Below are positions 1 through 9,246 of a stretch of DNA of 64,000 nucleotides, in pieces (within the stretch, counting starts at the first letter, position 1; every line of letters starts with the position of its first letter). The notes beneath the pieces were generated by a model. The model saw only the letters and a program-made list of their open reading frames with translations, was not told the origin of the DNA and made no database searches. A program made the translations under genes and the position numbers. The DNA comes from Okeania sp034190295. GTDB lineage: Bacteria > Cyanobacteriota > Cyanobacteriia > Cyanobacteriales > Microcoleaceae. The DNA lies in assembly GCA_034190295.1 (NCBI GenBank), contig JAXHSW010000013.1, positions 20,546 through 84,545 on the forward strand. The letters are read 5' to 3'.

Positions 1-322
1 GACTTATGTAGCGAAGTCTACAGTTGAGAAAAAGAGACAAATTGTTTTACCATATAAACTTATCCAATTATCATCTGGAAATCAACCACGACTCTCAGTC
101 AAATTGTTTTTATGGACGGACGAGTGGTAGAAAATATCTCTGAATATTTTAGATGATTAAAATTAGTCGAGTTTTGATTTTAATTTAGAGTTGCAACAAT
201 TCTTGATAATTGTTAATAATTGTAAGTATTCAGAATAAAAATTATAAGTACTAAATTAAAAAAAATTGGTTTCAAGCTAGATATTTTCTTAATCTAGCAA
301 TTTACGAGGAAATGGGTAAACA
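1..322. other. AT-rich leader, no gene seen
   Basis: No plausible reading frame or RNA gene is visible. The last 30 bases contain a GAGGA-type ribosome binding site that serves the DUF502 gene. An ATG at 312 is in another frame and closes after eight codons. Confidence 0.5.
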
Positions 323-1042
323 GTGTTCCAACGTATAAGGCAGGATTTAAAAAACGACCTAATTGCCGGTCTACTGGTAGTCATACCATTAGCTACAACA
401 ATTTGGTTGACCATAACTATTGCTCGGTGGGTAATAGATTTTTTGACCAAGATTCCTAAACAAATTAATCCCTTCGATGGTTTACACCCAGCTTTAGTGG
501 GTCTACTAAATTTCTTAGTAGGACTAGCAGTACCATTGCTAAGTATTCTAGTGATTGGGTTAATGGCTAGAAATATTGCTGGAAGATGGTTATTAGATGT
601 AGGCGAGCGAATACTACAAGCTATTCCATTTGCAGGGTCAGTCTATGGTACTCTCAAGCAAATCTTAGAAACTCTGCTCAAGGATTCTAACGAAAAATTT
701 CGTCGGGTGGTACTTGTTGAGTATCCGCGTCAGGGAGTTTGGACTATAGCTTTTGTCACTGGTACGATAAGTAGTCAAATTAAATCTCATCTAGGAGACT
801 CAATGCTAAGTCTTTTTATTCCAACTACTCCTAACCCTACATCTGGTTGGTATGCCATAGTGCCAGAAAAAGATGTGCTTAACGTTTCAATGTCAGTGGA
901 AGATGCGTTTAAAGTTCTCATATCAGGTGGAATAGTAACTCCAAATCAATCAGTACGTCCAGAAAAAAAATCAAATGATCGACTCAAACCTCTACTTTTA
1001 GATAGAGAAGACTATCAAAAATTTTCTACTGAAGAAGATTGA
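323..1042 (+). CDS. DUF502 family membrane protein
   Basis: A 239-residue integral membrane protein of the DUF502 family, which is related to plant COV (continuous vascular ring) proteins. The molecular function is unknown. Two hydrophobic stretches are visible, at about residues 14-41 and 57-87. They are followed by a soluble domain (about 95-205) with the family's ERILQAIPFAGSVYGTLKQ-type segment and PTTPNPTSGW motif. The C-terminus is charged. The start is GTG at 323, preceded by GAGGA. It is first in a same-strand series DUF502-nusB-ftsY-PP2C-argH, a gene order I recall from other cyanobacteria (memory, not checked). The 178-bp gap to nusB contains a family M repeat fragment, so co-transcription is uncertain. 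Confidence 0.88.
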   Translation: MFQRIRQDLKNDLIAGLLVVIPLATTIWLTITIARWVIDFLTKIPKQINPFDGLHPALVGLLNFLVGLAVPLLSILVIGLMARNIAGRWLLDVGERILQAIPFAGSVYGTLKQILETLLKDSNEKFRRVVLVEYPRQGVWTIAFVTGTISSQIKSHLGDSMLSLFIPTTPNPTSGWYAIVPEKDVLNVSMSVEDAFKVLISGGIVTPNQSVRPEKKSNDRLKPLLLDREDYQKFSTEED

Positions 1043-1134
1043 ACGAGTTACACTGAAAAAGGCAGAAGGCAGAAGGCAGCTATGCTGAAGGTTTAATTGC
1101 ATGGGGATAGTCAATAACTGGCCACTTCGTGTCC

Positions 1135-1195
1135 GATCGCCCCAAACAATTTTCAGTACCCCCCCCTTGACAGTGGGGTATTAAACCCGTCACTG
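1135..1195 (+). repeat. Family M repeat fragment (GGGGTATTAAA motif)
   Basis: This segment shares the pattern CCCCAAACAATTTT, then a spacer, then a C/G-rich stretch ending in GTGGGGTATTAAA. The same pattern occurs at 43287-43335 and, inverted, at 10655-10735 and 56211-56275 (the latter inside a coding sequence). The complementary CCCC and GGGG stretches could form a hairpin. It ends just before nusB. Confidence 0.6.
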
Positions 1196-1220
1196 AAAAG
1201 ATAAAAGGCTATCAAAAATT

Positions 1221-1850
1221 ATGAACAAAGCTCCTCGCTCCACAGCTCGCGAATTAGCTCTGCTTGGACTAAGTCAATTACCAACAAATTCAGGGAGTTT
1301 AGAAAAAAAGCAACTTCAAGAGGTCATACTAGCAGCAGTTAGGACTCTCAGAACTGAAGTCCAAGATATTTTAGAAACTGCAGCGGCAGAATTACAGAGA
1401 GGGAGCGATCGCCTCCTCAATAGTCAAATTAGTGCTAGTGATGTTCAAAGTGCCAGTTCGATGGTCCACGAAGCAGTGGAGTTAGGCCAAATGGCAATTA
1501 ATCGTATTGGCACTGCTGTGGAATTACCAGAATTAATTCAACTAACTAATCAACCAGAAGTTCGCAAATATGCTTTAGAAATTCTGACAAAGGTGAATGA
1601 TAATAAAGAAGAAATTGATAATTTCTTGAGAGAATCAATTGTAGATTGGCAAATAGAACGTTTGCCTAGAATAGATACAGATATTCTCAGAATTGCAGTG
1701 GCAGAAATGATGTTTATTGGCATTCAAGAACAAGTGGCAATTAATGAAGCTGTAAAGTTAGCCAAGCGTTACAGTAGTGAAGATGGATATAGGTTTATTA
1801 ATGGGGTATTGCGAAGAGTGGTAAATAAAATTAAGTTTGAAGAGTTATAG
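1221..1850 (+). CDS. nusB: Transcription antitermination factor NusB
   Basis: NusB is an all-helical RNA-binding factor. With NusE (S10) it binds boxA RNA and keeps RNA polymerase in an antiterminating state on rRNA operons. At 209 residues it is longer than E. coli NusB, as usual in cyanobacteria, which carry extra sequence between the N-terminal helix and the core. Visible signatures are STARELALLGLSQL at the N-terminus and the C-terminal block IDTDILRIAVAEM, INEAVKLAKRYSSEDGYRFINGVL. The stop TAG at 1848-1850 is shared with the left end (TATAGCAG) of a family K repeat, so the insertion lies directly against the last codon. The ribosome binding site is weak. Confidence 0.95.
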   Translation: MNKAPRSTARELALLGLSQLPTNSGSLEKKQLQEVILAAVRTLRTEVQDILETAAAELQRGSDRLLNSQISASDVQSASSMVHEAVELGQMAINRIGTAVELPELIQLTNQPEVRKYALEILTKVNDNKEEIDNFLRESIVDWQIERLPRIDTDILRIAVAEMMFIGIQEQVAINEAVKLAKRYSSEDGYRFINGVLRRVVNKIKFEEL

Positions 1851-2066
1851 CAGAAGGAAGAAGGAAGAAGGAAAAAGGAAGAAGGAAGAAGGAAGAAGGA
1901 AGAAGGAAAAGTATTACTTTGTCTGAATTTTCAGCTTTTGATCTGTCTTAACCTTTGCAAGGAAGAAGGAAGAAGGAAGAAGGAAGAAGGAAGAAGGAAA
2001 AGTATTACTTTGTCTGAATTTTCAGCTTTTGATCTGTCTTAACCTTTGCTTCGACTGCTATATATT
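1846..2066 (+). repeat. Family K repeat with internal 91-bp duplication
   Basis: The element begins TATAGCAG and ends CTGCTATA, an inverted pair. It contains runs of GAAGGAA heptamers followed by a unit reading TCTGAATTTTCAGCTTTTG. The heptamer-plus-unit block occurs twice with a 91-bp period (at 1911 and 2002). Related copies lie at 6026-6166 and 8868-8945. The left end overlaps the nusB stop codon. Confidence 0.7.
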
Positions 2067-2927
2067 GTTAAAGTCCAAAGTTAAAATTAAGGTCTTTGCT
2101 TTAACAGTAATCATGTAAAAAAAAACTACAGCTGTACACTCGCATTAATACCAAATTGATAAATGTTGGCTACAAATAGTTGGGGTATTTCTTAGAATTC
2201 AGGACTCAGAAATACGGAGTCATAATGAATAGTTTCAGTACCAGTTTTTAGGTCATAAATTATCCTTATTGTGAATTAAAAATTCAGAAGGAATGAGGAA
2301 TTAAAGATAATTTAGCTGGAACAATTTTTCCTCAATTTTTCTGTCGTTATCTGGTCAAAATTATCATATGTCCAGCTTAAGGGAGCAAAAAACTTGCACT
2401 TTTAAATATCCATGCTTTTAGATTTAATCAGCAAGTCTTAATTATCTGGATATACCAAGTACTTATGCTTAATTTATTCGATTTTTATTAGCTTTTGTCT
2501 AAGTTAAATTATGATGATTTATAGATTGTAAAACTTATATCAAGTCTCATTAATTAGCCATAATAAAAATGTTTTATCTGATAAATTTATCCTTATTCCC
2601 TGTTCTAATTTCCCTAAAATTTTTATTGTAGGTATTTCAAAGATACTTCAACAATTAATAATTAATAATTAATAATTACCTCTCCTTGAAAAGAAGAGAA
2701 TTGACTCAAAGGATTTTTTTTATTTATTATCCCCTTAAAAGCAGAGGTTTTCAACCACAATTTTTCGATAATATTAGCAACTCACTGATGTTTGTGGTAC
2801 TTTTCATTTGACAAATTTACCTGGCGAATCTAATACTATTTCTCCATGAAGTTGCACTTAATATAATAATGTAATAAGCTCTGAGCAACAATTATTAAGG
2901 GCATTGTTACAGAGAAATGGTATAAGT

Positions 2928-3102
2928 TATACCAATTCCCAAAAATAATGCTATACTTCTCATGGGACTTCAGTTATTAAGTAATAATAATGATTTAATA
3001 ATGTTTGTGACGATTCTCAGCATTAAACCAAGTTATCTTATCTCTTTTAACCCTACTCCCTACTTTCAAGGAGATGTAGCAATAATTTTGAGAAATGGTA
3101 TA
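2928..3102 (+). repeat. Family J repeat
   Basis: The left end is TATACCAATTCC and the right end is GAGAAATGGTATA, an inverted pair. A second copy is at 33862-34068. Left halves alone occur at 13914-13976 and 19330-19385. All share AATGCTATACTT-like and CTTCAGTTATTAA segments. No coding capacity. Confidence 0.6.
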
Positions 3103-3197
3103 ACTTACAAGTACTTTAATTAATCAATGAGGAAATAATGTCTGGCTTCCACAAAACAGGTTATTGAGCTTGGATATTCACAAATATCTTAAAACAG

Positions 3198-3295
3198 TAG
3201 ACATCTCCTAAAATTAAAAATCAAATCAATTATTATCCATAAATTGTCAATTATTTCTCCCTGTTCCCTGTTCACTCTTTTGGAGGAGATGTCTA
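3198..3295 (+). mobile_element. Family C MITE, 98 bp, TA-flanked
   Basis: Inverted ends TAGACATCTCC and GGAGATGTCTA are perfect and bounded by TA, as expected for TA-target elements such as IS630/Tc1 derivatives. The internal AT-rich core (AAATCAAATCAATTATTATC) and a CCCTGTT heptamer run recur in other copies at 11913-12064, 33677-33802 and 44361-44460. Partial copies lie at 15340, 15480-15700 and 26262. Confidence 0.65.
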
Positions 3296-3448
3296 GTAAC
3301 TTTCCAATGGATAGACTACAGTCTGCCAAATAAACCCAAAATAAATATTTTTTGGTTTACTCAAACAAAAAGTTCTGTAATTATGCGATGGTTAAACACA
3401 ACTCAGTATAAAATAGATTATTTAAAATACTAATATCTAAAAATAAAT

Positions 3449-5089
3449 ATGGTTTTTAATTGGTTCCGTCGTCAGTATAATGACAGTTCAGACAAAAGTT
3501 CAAAGGAGACATCTAAACCTGAAGCTGAAAAAGAACAGAAAGAACAGGTAGAAGATAAAGTTGAATCACAAGCAAAATCAACAGAAGAGTCAGGAGAGAC
3601 GACAGAAGATTATTTGAGTTGGGCTAAAGCAGCTTACAAAAATCTTCAAGAAAAGAAAAAAAATGATTCACAAGAATCTCAAATCTCTACAGATACTACT
3701 GATGTAGAGAAAAAGCCAGAAACTCAAACACCCTCAACAGAGACAAAAAACGAGCCAATCATATCAGATGCTCTTCCAATAATAGAGGATATTGCGGCAG
3801 AAAAAACAGAACCCACAGAAACAGATACCCTGGTTAAACCAGTTCCAATAGTAGAGGAAACCCTCTCTAGCCAAACAAAACCAACCGAAGTAGAAACTCA
3901 AGTCAAGCCAGATTCATCAGAACAACTACCTTTCTGGGCCAAAGCTCAAGCAGAAAGACAAGCAAGGGTAGAACGTCTCAAAGAAACTGCCATAGAAGAA
4001 CCAGAACCAGAAACTCTTGAGAAAACAACCCTAGAAACTGAAGTAGAAGAAATAGACCCCCTAATCCTGGATGAAGCATTTCTCTGGTCAGCAGAAATTT
4101 TAGCAGCTCAAGGACGTCGTCCAGAACAAGTATCTGTAGAAGAAATTTCTTGGCTGAAGAAATTACGACAAGGCTTAAATAGAACTCGACGCAACTTACT
4201 CAATCAATTACGAGCAATTGTTGGCCAAGGACCGCTAAATCAAGATGCGGTGATGGAAATAGAATCAATGTTACTACAAGCTGATGTGGGAGTAGAAGCA
4301 ACAGACTTAGTTATAGAAACTCTACAAAATAAATTGCGTGAAGAAGTTTTACCACCAGAAGAAGCGATCGCCTATCTGAAGAGCATTTTACGAGATATTC
4401 TAGATAAGCCATTTCAAGATTCTGAAACAATTAGTCCTGCCTACAATCTAACTTTTGTCCCAGAAAAGGATACTTTAAATATTTGGCTGGTTAATGGTGT
4501 GAATGGAGCAGGTAAAACCACAACTATCGGTAAAATTGCTCATTTAGCTACTAAGTCAAATTATAGATGTTTAATTGCAGCGGCAGATACATTTCGAGCA
4601 GCAGCAGTAGAACAGTTGAAAATCTGGGGACAACGAAGTGAAGTAGAAGTAATTGCTAATGCAGGAAAGAATACTGACCCAGCAGCGGTAGTGTTTGATG
4701 CTATAGTCGCAGCTCAAGTCAGAAATACAGAATTACTATTGGTGGACACTGCCGGAAGACTACAAAACAAGAAAAATTTGATGGACGAACTAAGTAAAAT
4801 TCACCGTATAGTGGAGAAAAAGGCACCTGGTGCTGTGGTGGAATCTCTACTGGTTTTAGATGCTACTCTTGGTCAAAATGGTTTACGACAAGCAGAAGTC
4901 TTTGCAAAAGCTGCTAAACTTAGCGGAGTAGTATTGACAAAACTCGATGGAACTGCTAAGGGTGGTGTTGCACTAGCTGTTGTTAAGCAACTAGGTCTAC
5001 CGATTCGTTTTATTGGTGTGGGAGAAAGTCTAGAAGACCTCCGTCCATTTTCTAGTTATGAGTTTGTTGAAGCTCTTCTAAGTGGTTAG
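3449..5089 (+). CDS. ftsY: Signal recognition particle receptor FtsY
   Basis: FtsY is the SRP receptor GTPase that docks the SRP-ribosome complex to the plasma or thylakoid membrane. Residues 1 to about 215 are a long acidic, Glu/Thr/Lys-rich A domain of low complexity. The NG domain follows. The P-loop GVNGAGKTT is at 350-358, DTAGR at 433-437, TKLDG at 497-501, and the C-terminal GVGESLEDLRPF closes the protein. All GTPase motifs are intact. Total length is 546 residues, long because of the A domain. It starts at ATG 3449 after an AT-rich leader without a strong ribosome binding site. It lies 1.6 kb from nusB because of repeat expansion. Confidence 0.97.
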   Translation: MVFNWFRRQYNDSSDKSSKETSKPEAEKEQKEQVEDKVESQAKSTEESGETTEDYLSWAKAAYKNLQEKKKNDSQESQISTDTTDVEKKPETQTPSTETKNEPIISDALPIIEDIAAEKTEPTETDTLVKPVPIVEETLSSQTKPTEVETQVKPDSSEQLPFWAKAQAERQARVERLKETAIEEPEPETLEKTTLETEVEEIDPLILDEAFLWSAEILAAQGRRPEQVSVEEISWLKKLRQGLNRTRRNLLNQLRAIVGQGPLNQDAVMEIESMLLQADVGVEATDLVIETLQNKLREEVLPPEEAIAYLKSILRDILDKPFQDSETISPAYNLTFVPEKDTLNIWLVNGVNGAGKTTTIGKIAHLATKSNYRCLIAAADTFRAAAVEQLKIWGQRSEVEVIANAGKNTDPAAVVFDAIVAAQVRNTELLLVDTAGRLQNKKNLMDELSKIHRIVEKKAPGAVVESLLVLDATLGQNGLRQAEVFAKAAKLSGVVLTKLDGTAKGGVALAVVKQLGLPIRFIGVGESLEDLRPFSSYEFVEALLSG

Positions 5090-5738
5090 AGATTCAGCAC
5101 TCTTAACTGTTGAAGATGGTTCAACAATTAATAATTAATTATTAATTATTAACAATTATCTTTCCTTTAAAAGAAGAGAATTGACTCAAAGGAAAATTTT
5201 TCTTTTTATCCTCTTAAAAGGGGAGGTTTTAGACCACAATTTTTCGGTAATGGTATAACAGTAGTAGTAGTGAAAAAACGGATGTATTTTTCATTAGAAG
5301 TGTAGAAGTAATTAAGGTGGGGGTATCAGACTCTATAATTTTGATTTTCCTATAAGATGATAGTGTTGTTTGGGATATTTTTTAAGTTAAGAATTATCCT
5401 TGAAATTTACTTTAAACTACAGGAAACAAAAATAACCAAGCTAAATGTTGATATTGTTTTCAGTATCTAGTAATAATTAGTCTGAAAAATAACTAAAAAT
5501 CTAGCTGTTTCAATAATTGATAATTGATAATTACCTCTCCCTAAAAGGAATAGGATTGAATAAAAGGAAAAAATTTATTCTCTTGGTCGATTGGATATGC
5601 TTAGGAAATCCATCCATCCCTCGACCGCTTTTTTCCCCTTGAAAGGGGAGGCTTTAAACCTAAATTATTTAATTATTTAATTATTTAATTATTAATTCTT
5701 CGGTAAAAAAATCAATTTAGCAGCAATATTATTCATAC

Positions 5739-5940
5739 TTTAAAGGTAAGCAAACAGCCGTCAGCTATCAGCTATTGCTTTTAGTTTAGGATAAAAAAAA
5801 GCAATATTTAATTGTCTTACTACAAAAGTTGCCTTCCTTGCCCTTAAAGTCTATATTAATTTAAACACTGTCCCATAAGAGAGAGTCTTGTTGCTGATAG
5901 CTGTTAGCTCCGCATTCGGACCGAAATGCTTACCTTTAAA
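5739..5940. mobile_element. Family D MITE, 202 bp
   Basis: Perfect 14-bp inverted ends TTTAAAGGTAAGCA and TGCTTACCTTTAAA. Inside each end are AGCTATCAGCT-type heptamer runs, then an AT-rich centre with no ORF. Related elements: 6546-6740, 15948-16183, 21342-21672, 25530-25588 and 58803-58995, all bounded by GTAAGCA(TT) and (AA)TGCTTAC. Confidence 0.7.
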
Positions 5941-6025
5941 GCCGATTGGAATTGATGTAGACAAATTTGTTGTTTGGTAACTGAACCTTAATTATTGTTT
6001 GTTCTTCATATAAAAAATAATATTT

Positions 6026-6166
6026 CTAGCAGAAGGAAGAAGAAAGAAGGAAGAAGGAAGATGGAAGATGGAAGATGGAAGATAGAAGATGGAAAAAGGA
6101 AAAATCTTACTTGTCTGAGTATTAAACTTTTGAACTGTCCTAACTTTTGCTTCAACTGCTATATGT
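6026..6166 (+). repeat. Family K repeat
   Basis: AGCAGAAGGAAGAAG start, GGAAGATGGAAGAT heptamers, then a segment similar to 1911-2066 ending ACTGCTATAT. Confidence 0.55.
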
Positions 6167-6545
6167 ATAAACGAAGCCTAGAAAAAATCAAATATTGAAT
6201 ATTAATTAAAATTAGAGTAGTGATACTTAATATCATTTTATATTAGTCAAAAAAATATACTTATTTTGTAATATTATTTGCTCAAATTGGAACTAAAAAA
6301 TTCCCGATAGCAAGAAAAATTCAGCATAAATTTTACAAAAATAGTAATTCAAGCAAAAATAAATAATTTCAAATATCATTTATGAAAAAGAAACATATTT
6401 AGATAAAAAAACATAAATCAGGCATTTATTTTGAGCCGATAATTTTATAATTATGGTAAAAAAAATCAAAGACTGAAACTATAAAATTGACTTTATTTAG
6501 GAATTTATCCTGAAGATATTGTGGATAAATGAATAGACTAAATCT

Positions 6546-6740
6546 GTAAGCATTTCCTGGGTCATACTGCGCAAACAGCTATTAGCTTTCAGCTCTCAGC
6601 TCTGATAAGGGGATTTTAATTTATAGATTTAAAGCCAGCTAGACAGCGTAAAATTTAGCTCTCACTCAATTAGTAAAGCTCTTATCTAGAACTAAAAAAA
6701 ACAATAGCTGATGGCTGAATGCTGACAGCTGAATGCTTAC
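6546..6740. mobile_element. Family D MITE
   Basis: Ends GTAAGCATT and AATGCTTAC are a perfect inverted pair. The flanks just inside carry AGCTATTAGCT and AGCTGATGGCTGAATGC runs. About 195 bp, no ORF. Confidence 0.65.
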
Positions 6741-6828
6741 CTAAATATCCTAAATTGAGGGAATAAAATTTTATATATAGCAAGACAAGAATTGGTTAGG
6801 AAATTTTTCAATCCTTAAACCCTTTTAT

Positions 6829-6967
6829 CAAAATCATAAGGGTCTAAAACCCCACCTTTTAAGGCGAAATATTTTTGGAGAGTTGCTCACGCATCCCCTA
6901 CTTCCCCTCCAGGGAGGGGTTAGGGGTGGGTACACTTGCAGACTTGCAGACTTGCAGACTTCGTTAA
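6829..6967 (+). repeat. Family B repeat (CCCCGCCTTTTAAGGCG hairpin)
   Basis: Pattern: GGGTCTAAAACCCC, hairpin GCCTTTTAAGGC, ATATTTTTGGAG, CCCCTCC-GGGAGGGG hairpin, GTTAGGGGTGGG, a run of GACTTGCA heptamers, end GACTTCGTTAA. Copies in the same orientation: 10848-10989, 19447-19590 and 31377-31518. Confidence 0.65.
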
Positions 6968-7188
6968 AGTTCCCTATTCCCTATTCAAGTAGCACTATAA
7001 AAAAAATCAAACTCAAGAAAGACATAGCACCGAAGCAAATAGCTCAAATCAAAACTCTTAGCAAAATAAGACAGAGACAAGATAACAGCAGCTAGAGAAA
7101 CAAAAATTTGCCAAAACTTGAGTTAAAAATGTATAACTAACCATCAAACATCAACAGACTTTAAGTAAATCAAATCTATATATATAAA

Positions 7189-8616
7189 ATGACAATAGTG
7201 CCAATACATCGAAACTCCCCCGAACCAACCGACCATACTACCAGTGAAACATCTTCAGCAGTAACATCAGTATATGTTCTCAAAGAAATGGTGGCCCGTT
7301 TGCACAAAGAACAACAAAATGTTAACGATTTATTAAGTTCTCTTGGCTTTGCCTTGCGTAGCTTCAATAATCTAAATCAGTTCCTAGAATTAATTCCTCT
7401 GATTGGTTGTCGAGTAACCGATGCTGATGGAGGAGCACTGGTATTATTTAAACCCAATGGTCAAGTGAGGTTCCAACAACTACACTGCCAAGAAGGTCAT
7501 CAATGTCAAGATATTCGTAAAGCATTAGAAGTAGCGACTCGTCAATTTATTACAGAAACAACCTTGCCTGCCGAATTACAGGAAATCTCAATTCAAACCG
7601 CCAGTTTGGACTATCAAGTTAGCAACTATCTAGGTAATGATATTCAATTATTTGGAACATCAATTCTGGTGAACAACTCAGAACGAGGTCGTCTATATGT
7701 ATTTAGTAACGACCCAGAATATGTCTGGACACCAGCTAGACAAAAATTAATTCGCCTAGTAGCAGACCAGACCGCTGTGGCGATCGCTAATGATGAACTA
7801 GCAACTTCCTTACGAGAAAAGGAACGTTTGGACAGAGAGCTAGAAATAGGGGCAGAAATTCAACTACAACTATTACCTCCAGAATGTCCAGAAATTCCTG
7901 GTGTGACTCTTGCCGCTCGTTGTCAAACAGCAAACCGAGTGGGAGGGGATTATTATGATTTTATTCCCTCTAACTACGACCAGTTAAATTCCAAAAACAA
8001 AACACAGCAACCCTGTCGTTGGAGTATTGTAATTGGGGACGTAATGGGCAAAGGTGTACCTGCTGGTTTAATTATGACCATGACCAGAGGAATGTTGAGA
8101 GCTGAGGTATTAAACCGCCACTCACCAGCACGAGTGCTACAACACTTAAATCAAGTAATGTATGCCGATCTGGAAACTTCTCATAGATTTGTAACTTTAT
8201 TTTATTCAGAGTACGACCCAGAAACCCGCATTTTGTCTTATAGCAATGCGGCCCATCATCCTCCCATGTTGTGGCAAACTGCTAGTAATTCTATCGTACA
8301 GTTAGATACTTTGGGAATGTTAGTTGGTTTAGAAATAGACCCTGAATACAATGAAGCACAAGTAACACTTTGTCCAGGAGATACTATTATTTATTATACA
8401 GATGGGTTTACAGATGCAGCTAATCAAAATGGCGATCGTTACGATGATATTAAATTGAGCGAAGCTTTCAAGTTTGCGTGTCAAAATTATCAGGAACCAC
8501 AAGAAATATTAAATTACCTATTTGCTCAAGTAAAACAATTTGTTGGTGAAGGAAACCACAATCCAGATGATATGACTTTAGTGGTGATGAGAGTAAAATA
8601 TTCTACAGAAGAATAA
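7189..8616 (+). CDS. GAF domain PP2C-type (SpoIIE/RsbU) protein phosphatase
   Basis: A serine/threonine phosphatase of the PPM/SpoIIE type, the class that dephosphorylates anti-anti-sigma factors in partner-switching systems. Residues about 25-205 form a sensory GAF domain and about 206-240 a linker helix. The phosphatase domain occupies 241-470. Metal-ligand motifs are all visible: GGDYYDF (252-258, Asp254), GDVMGKG (Asp284), YYTDGFTDA (Asp405) and NPDDMT (Asp460/461), so the enzyme should be active. It starts at ATG 7189. It is followed after four bases by a small ORF (8621), suggesting translational coupling. Its ligand and substrate cannot be read from the sequence. In cyanobacteria this gene commonly sits beside argH (memory). 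Confidence 0.92.
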   Translation: MTIVPIHRNSPEPTDHTTSETSSAVTSVYVLKEMVARLHKEQQNVNDLLSSLGFALRSFNNLNQFLELIPLIGCRVTDADGGALVLFKPNGQVRFQQLHCQEGHQCQDIRKALEVATRQFITETTLPAELQEISIQTASLDYQVSNYLGNDIQLFGTSILVNNSERGRLYVFSNDPEYVWTPARQKLIRLVADQTAVAIANDELATSLREKERLDRELEIGAEIQLQLLPPECPEIPGVTLAARCQTANRVGGDYYDFIPSNYDQLNSKNKTQQPCRWSIVIGDVMGKGVPAGLIMTMTRGMLRAEVLNRHSPARVLQHLNQVMYADLETSHRFVTLFYSEYDPETRILSYSNAAHHPPMLWQTASNSIVQLDTLGMLVGLEIDPEYNEAQVTLCPGDTIIYYTDGFTDAANQNGDRYDDIKLSEAFKFACQNYQEPQEILNYLFAQVKQFVGEGNHNPDDMTLVVMRVKYSTEE

Positions 8617-8620
8617 ATAT

Positions 8621-8863
8621 ATGATTATTAATATAATTTCCGCAACTACATCAGGTTTGACCCCGATGATTTATGAAACTAATATTCTAGATTTGTTGGG
8701 AATAAAAATATTGTCTAGTTGGCAAATTTTAGCTCAACAAGTTGATGTAAATTTATGGTCTGATGTGCAAAAAGCTTGGAAAAATTTTATAGAATGTGGT
8801 CAAGTATGAACACTATTAGTTGGTCTATTTATTGGTTGGATGGTTAAGAGTATTTTGCCTTAA
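8621..8863 (+). pseudogene. Small ORF interrupted by in-frame TGA before a transmembrane tail
   Basis: The ATG at 8621 follows the phosphatase stop by four bases. Sixty-two codons are followed by TGA at 8807-8809. The same frame then continues open for 17 codons to TAA at 8861-8863 and encodes TLLVGLFIGWMVKSILP, a typical membrane-anchor tail. With TGA restored to TGG the junction would read GQVWTLLVGLFIGW, which looks natural. I infer a small single-pass membrane protein of about 80 residues that has acquired a nonsense mutation or carries a sequencing error. Without the tail the 62-residue product is soluble. I do not recognise a named family. Confidence 0.5.
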
Positions 8864-8867
8864 TTAC

Positions 8868-9246
8868 ATAGTAGAAGGAAGAAGGAAGAAGGAAGAAGGA
8901 AGAAGGTTGTGATGTCTGCATCTTTTCCTTCCATTGCTATAAAACCTTACATCTCTATAGAGTTAAATAAGGGTTGTTGATTAAATATCAAAGCATTTAA
9001 AAATAAAGATTTTAGCCTTTTTAGAACAAAAAAAAGTGTAACTTTTTAAGCTTAAGCAACCAAAAAGTTAAGATAAAAGGCGGAATAACTGTAGAAAAAT
9101 CAAGAGATAAAAATATCCGACTACCTCCTCTAAATTTCCCGTTCCTCCTGAATTCTGTTTGCGGAGCATGACCTAGGAAATCCTGACTTCTACTCCTACC
9201 AAAAGATTTTTTCAGCAAACTTCTAGATAGAAAAAAAATCTGCAAA
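8868..9246. repeat. Family K fragment and family F repeat upstream of argH
   Basis: 8868-8945 is a shortened family K copy with GAAGGAA heptamers ending in TTGCTATA. 8969-9163 is a family F repeat: AAAGCATTTA, then AAAAAAAGTG, TTAAGCTTAAGC, ACCAAAAAGTTA and ATCCGACTACC segments. Related copies are at 14105-14296 and 28628-28790. Any argH promoter must lie within or just after this repeat. Confidence 0.55.

Larger units (their letters stand above)
2067..3448. repeat. Repeat-filled nusB-ftsY spacer
   Basis: No gene is visible. The spacer contains, in order, a family E repeat (2147-2268), a family A element in reverse orientation (2647-2772), a family J element with TATACCA/TGGTATA ends (2928-3102), and a family C element with TA-flanked inverted ends (3198-3295). 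The last 120 bases before ftsY are AT-rich and could hold its promoter, but I see no convincing -35/-10 pair. Confidence 0.6.
5090..7188. repeat. 2.1-kb repeat-only spacer
   Basis: Contains two family A elements in reverse orientation (5120-5250 and 5509-5710, the latter with an extra internal segment also found at 47260-47330), two family D elements (5739-5940 and 6546-6740), family K (6026-6166) and family B (6829-6967). Short ORFs here are made of repeat sequence and I do not regard them as genes. Confidence 0.65.

Noticed and set aside
5995..6198. 67-codon ORF
   Set aside because: Built from GAAGGAAGAAGG and GGAAGAT heptamers of a family K repeat.
6883..7095. 70-codon ORF
   Set aside because: Consists mainly of a family B repeat.
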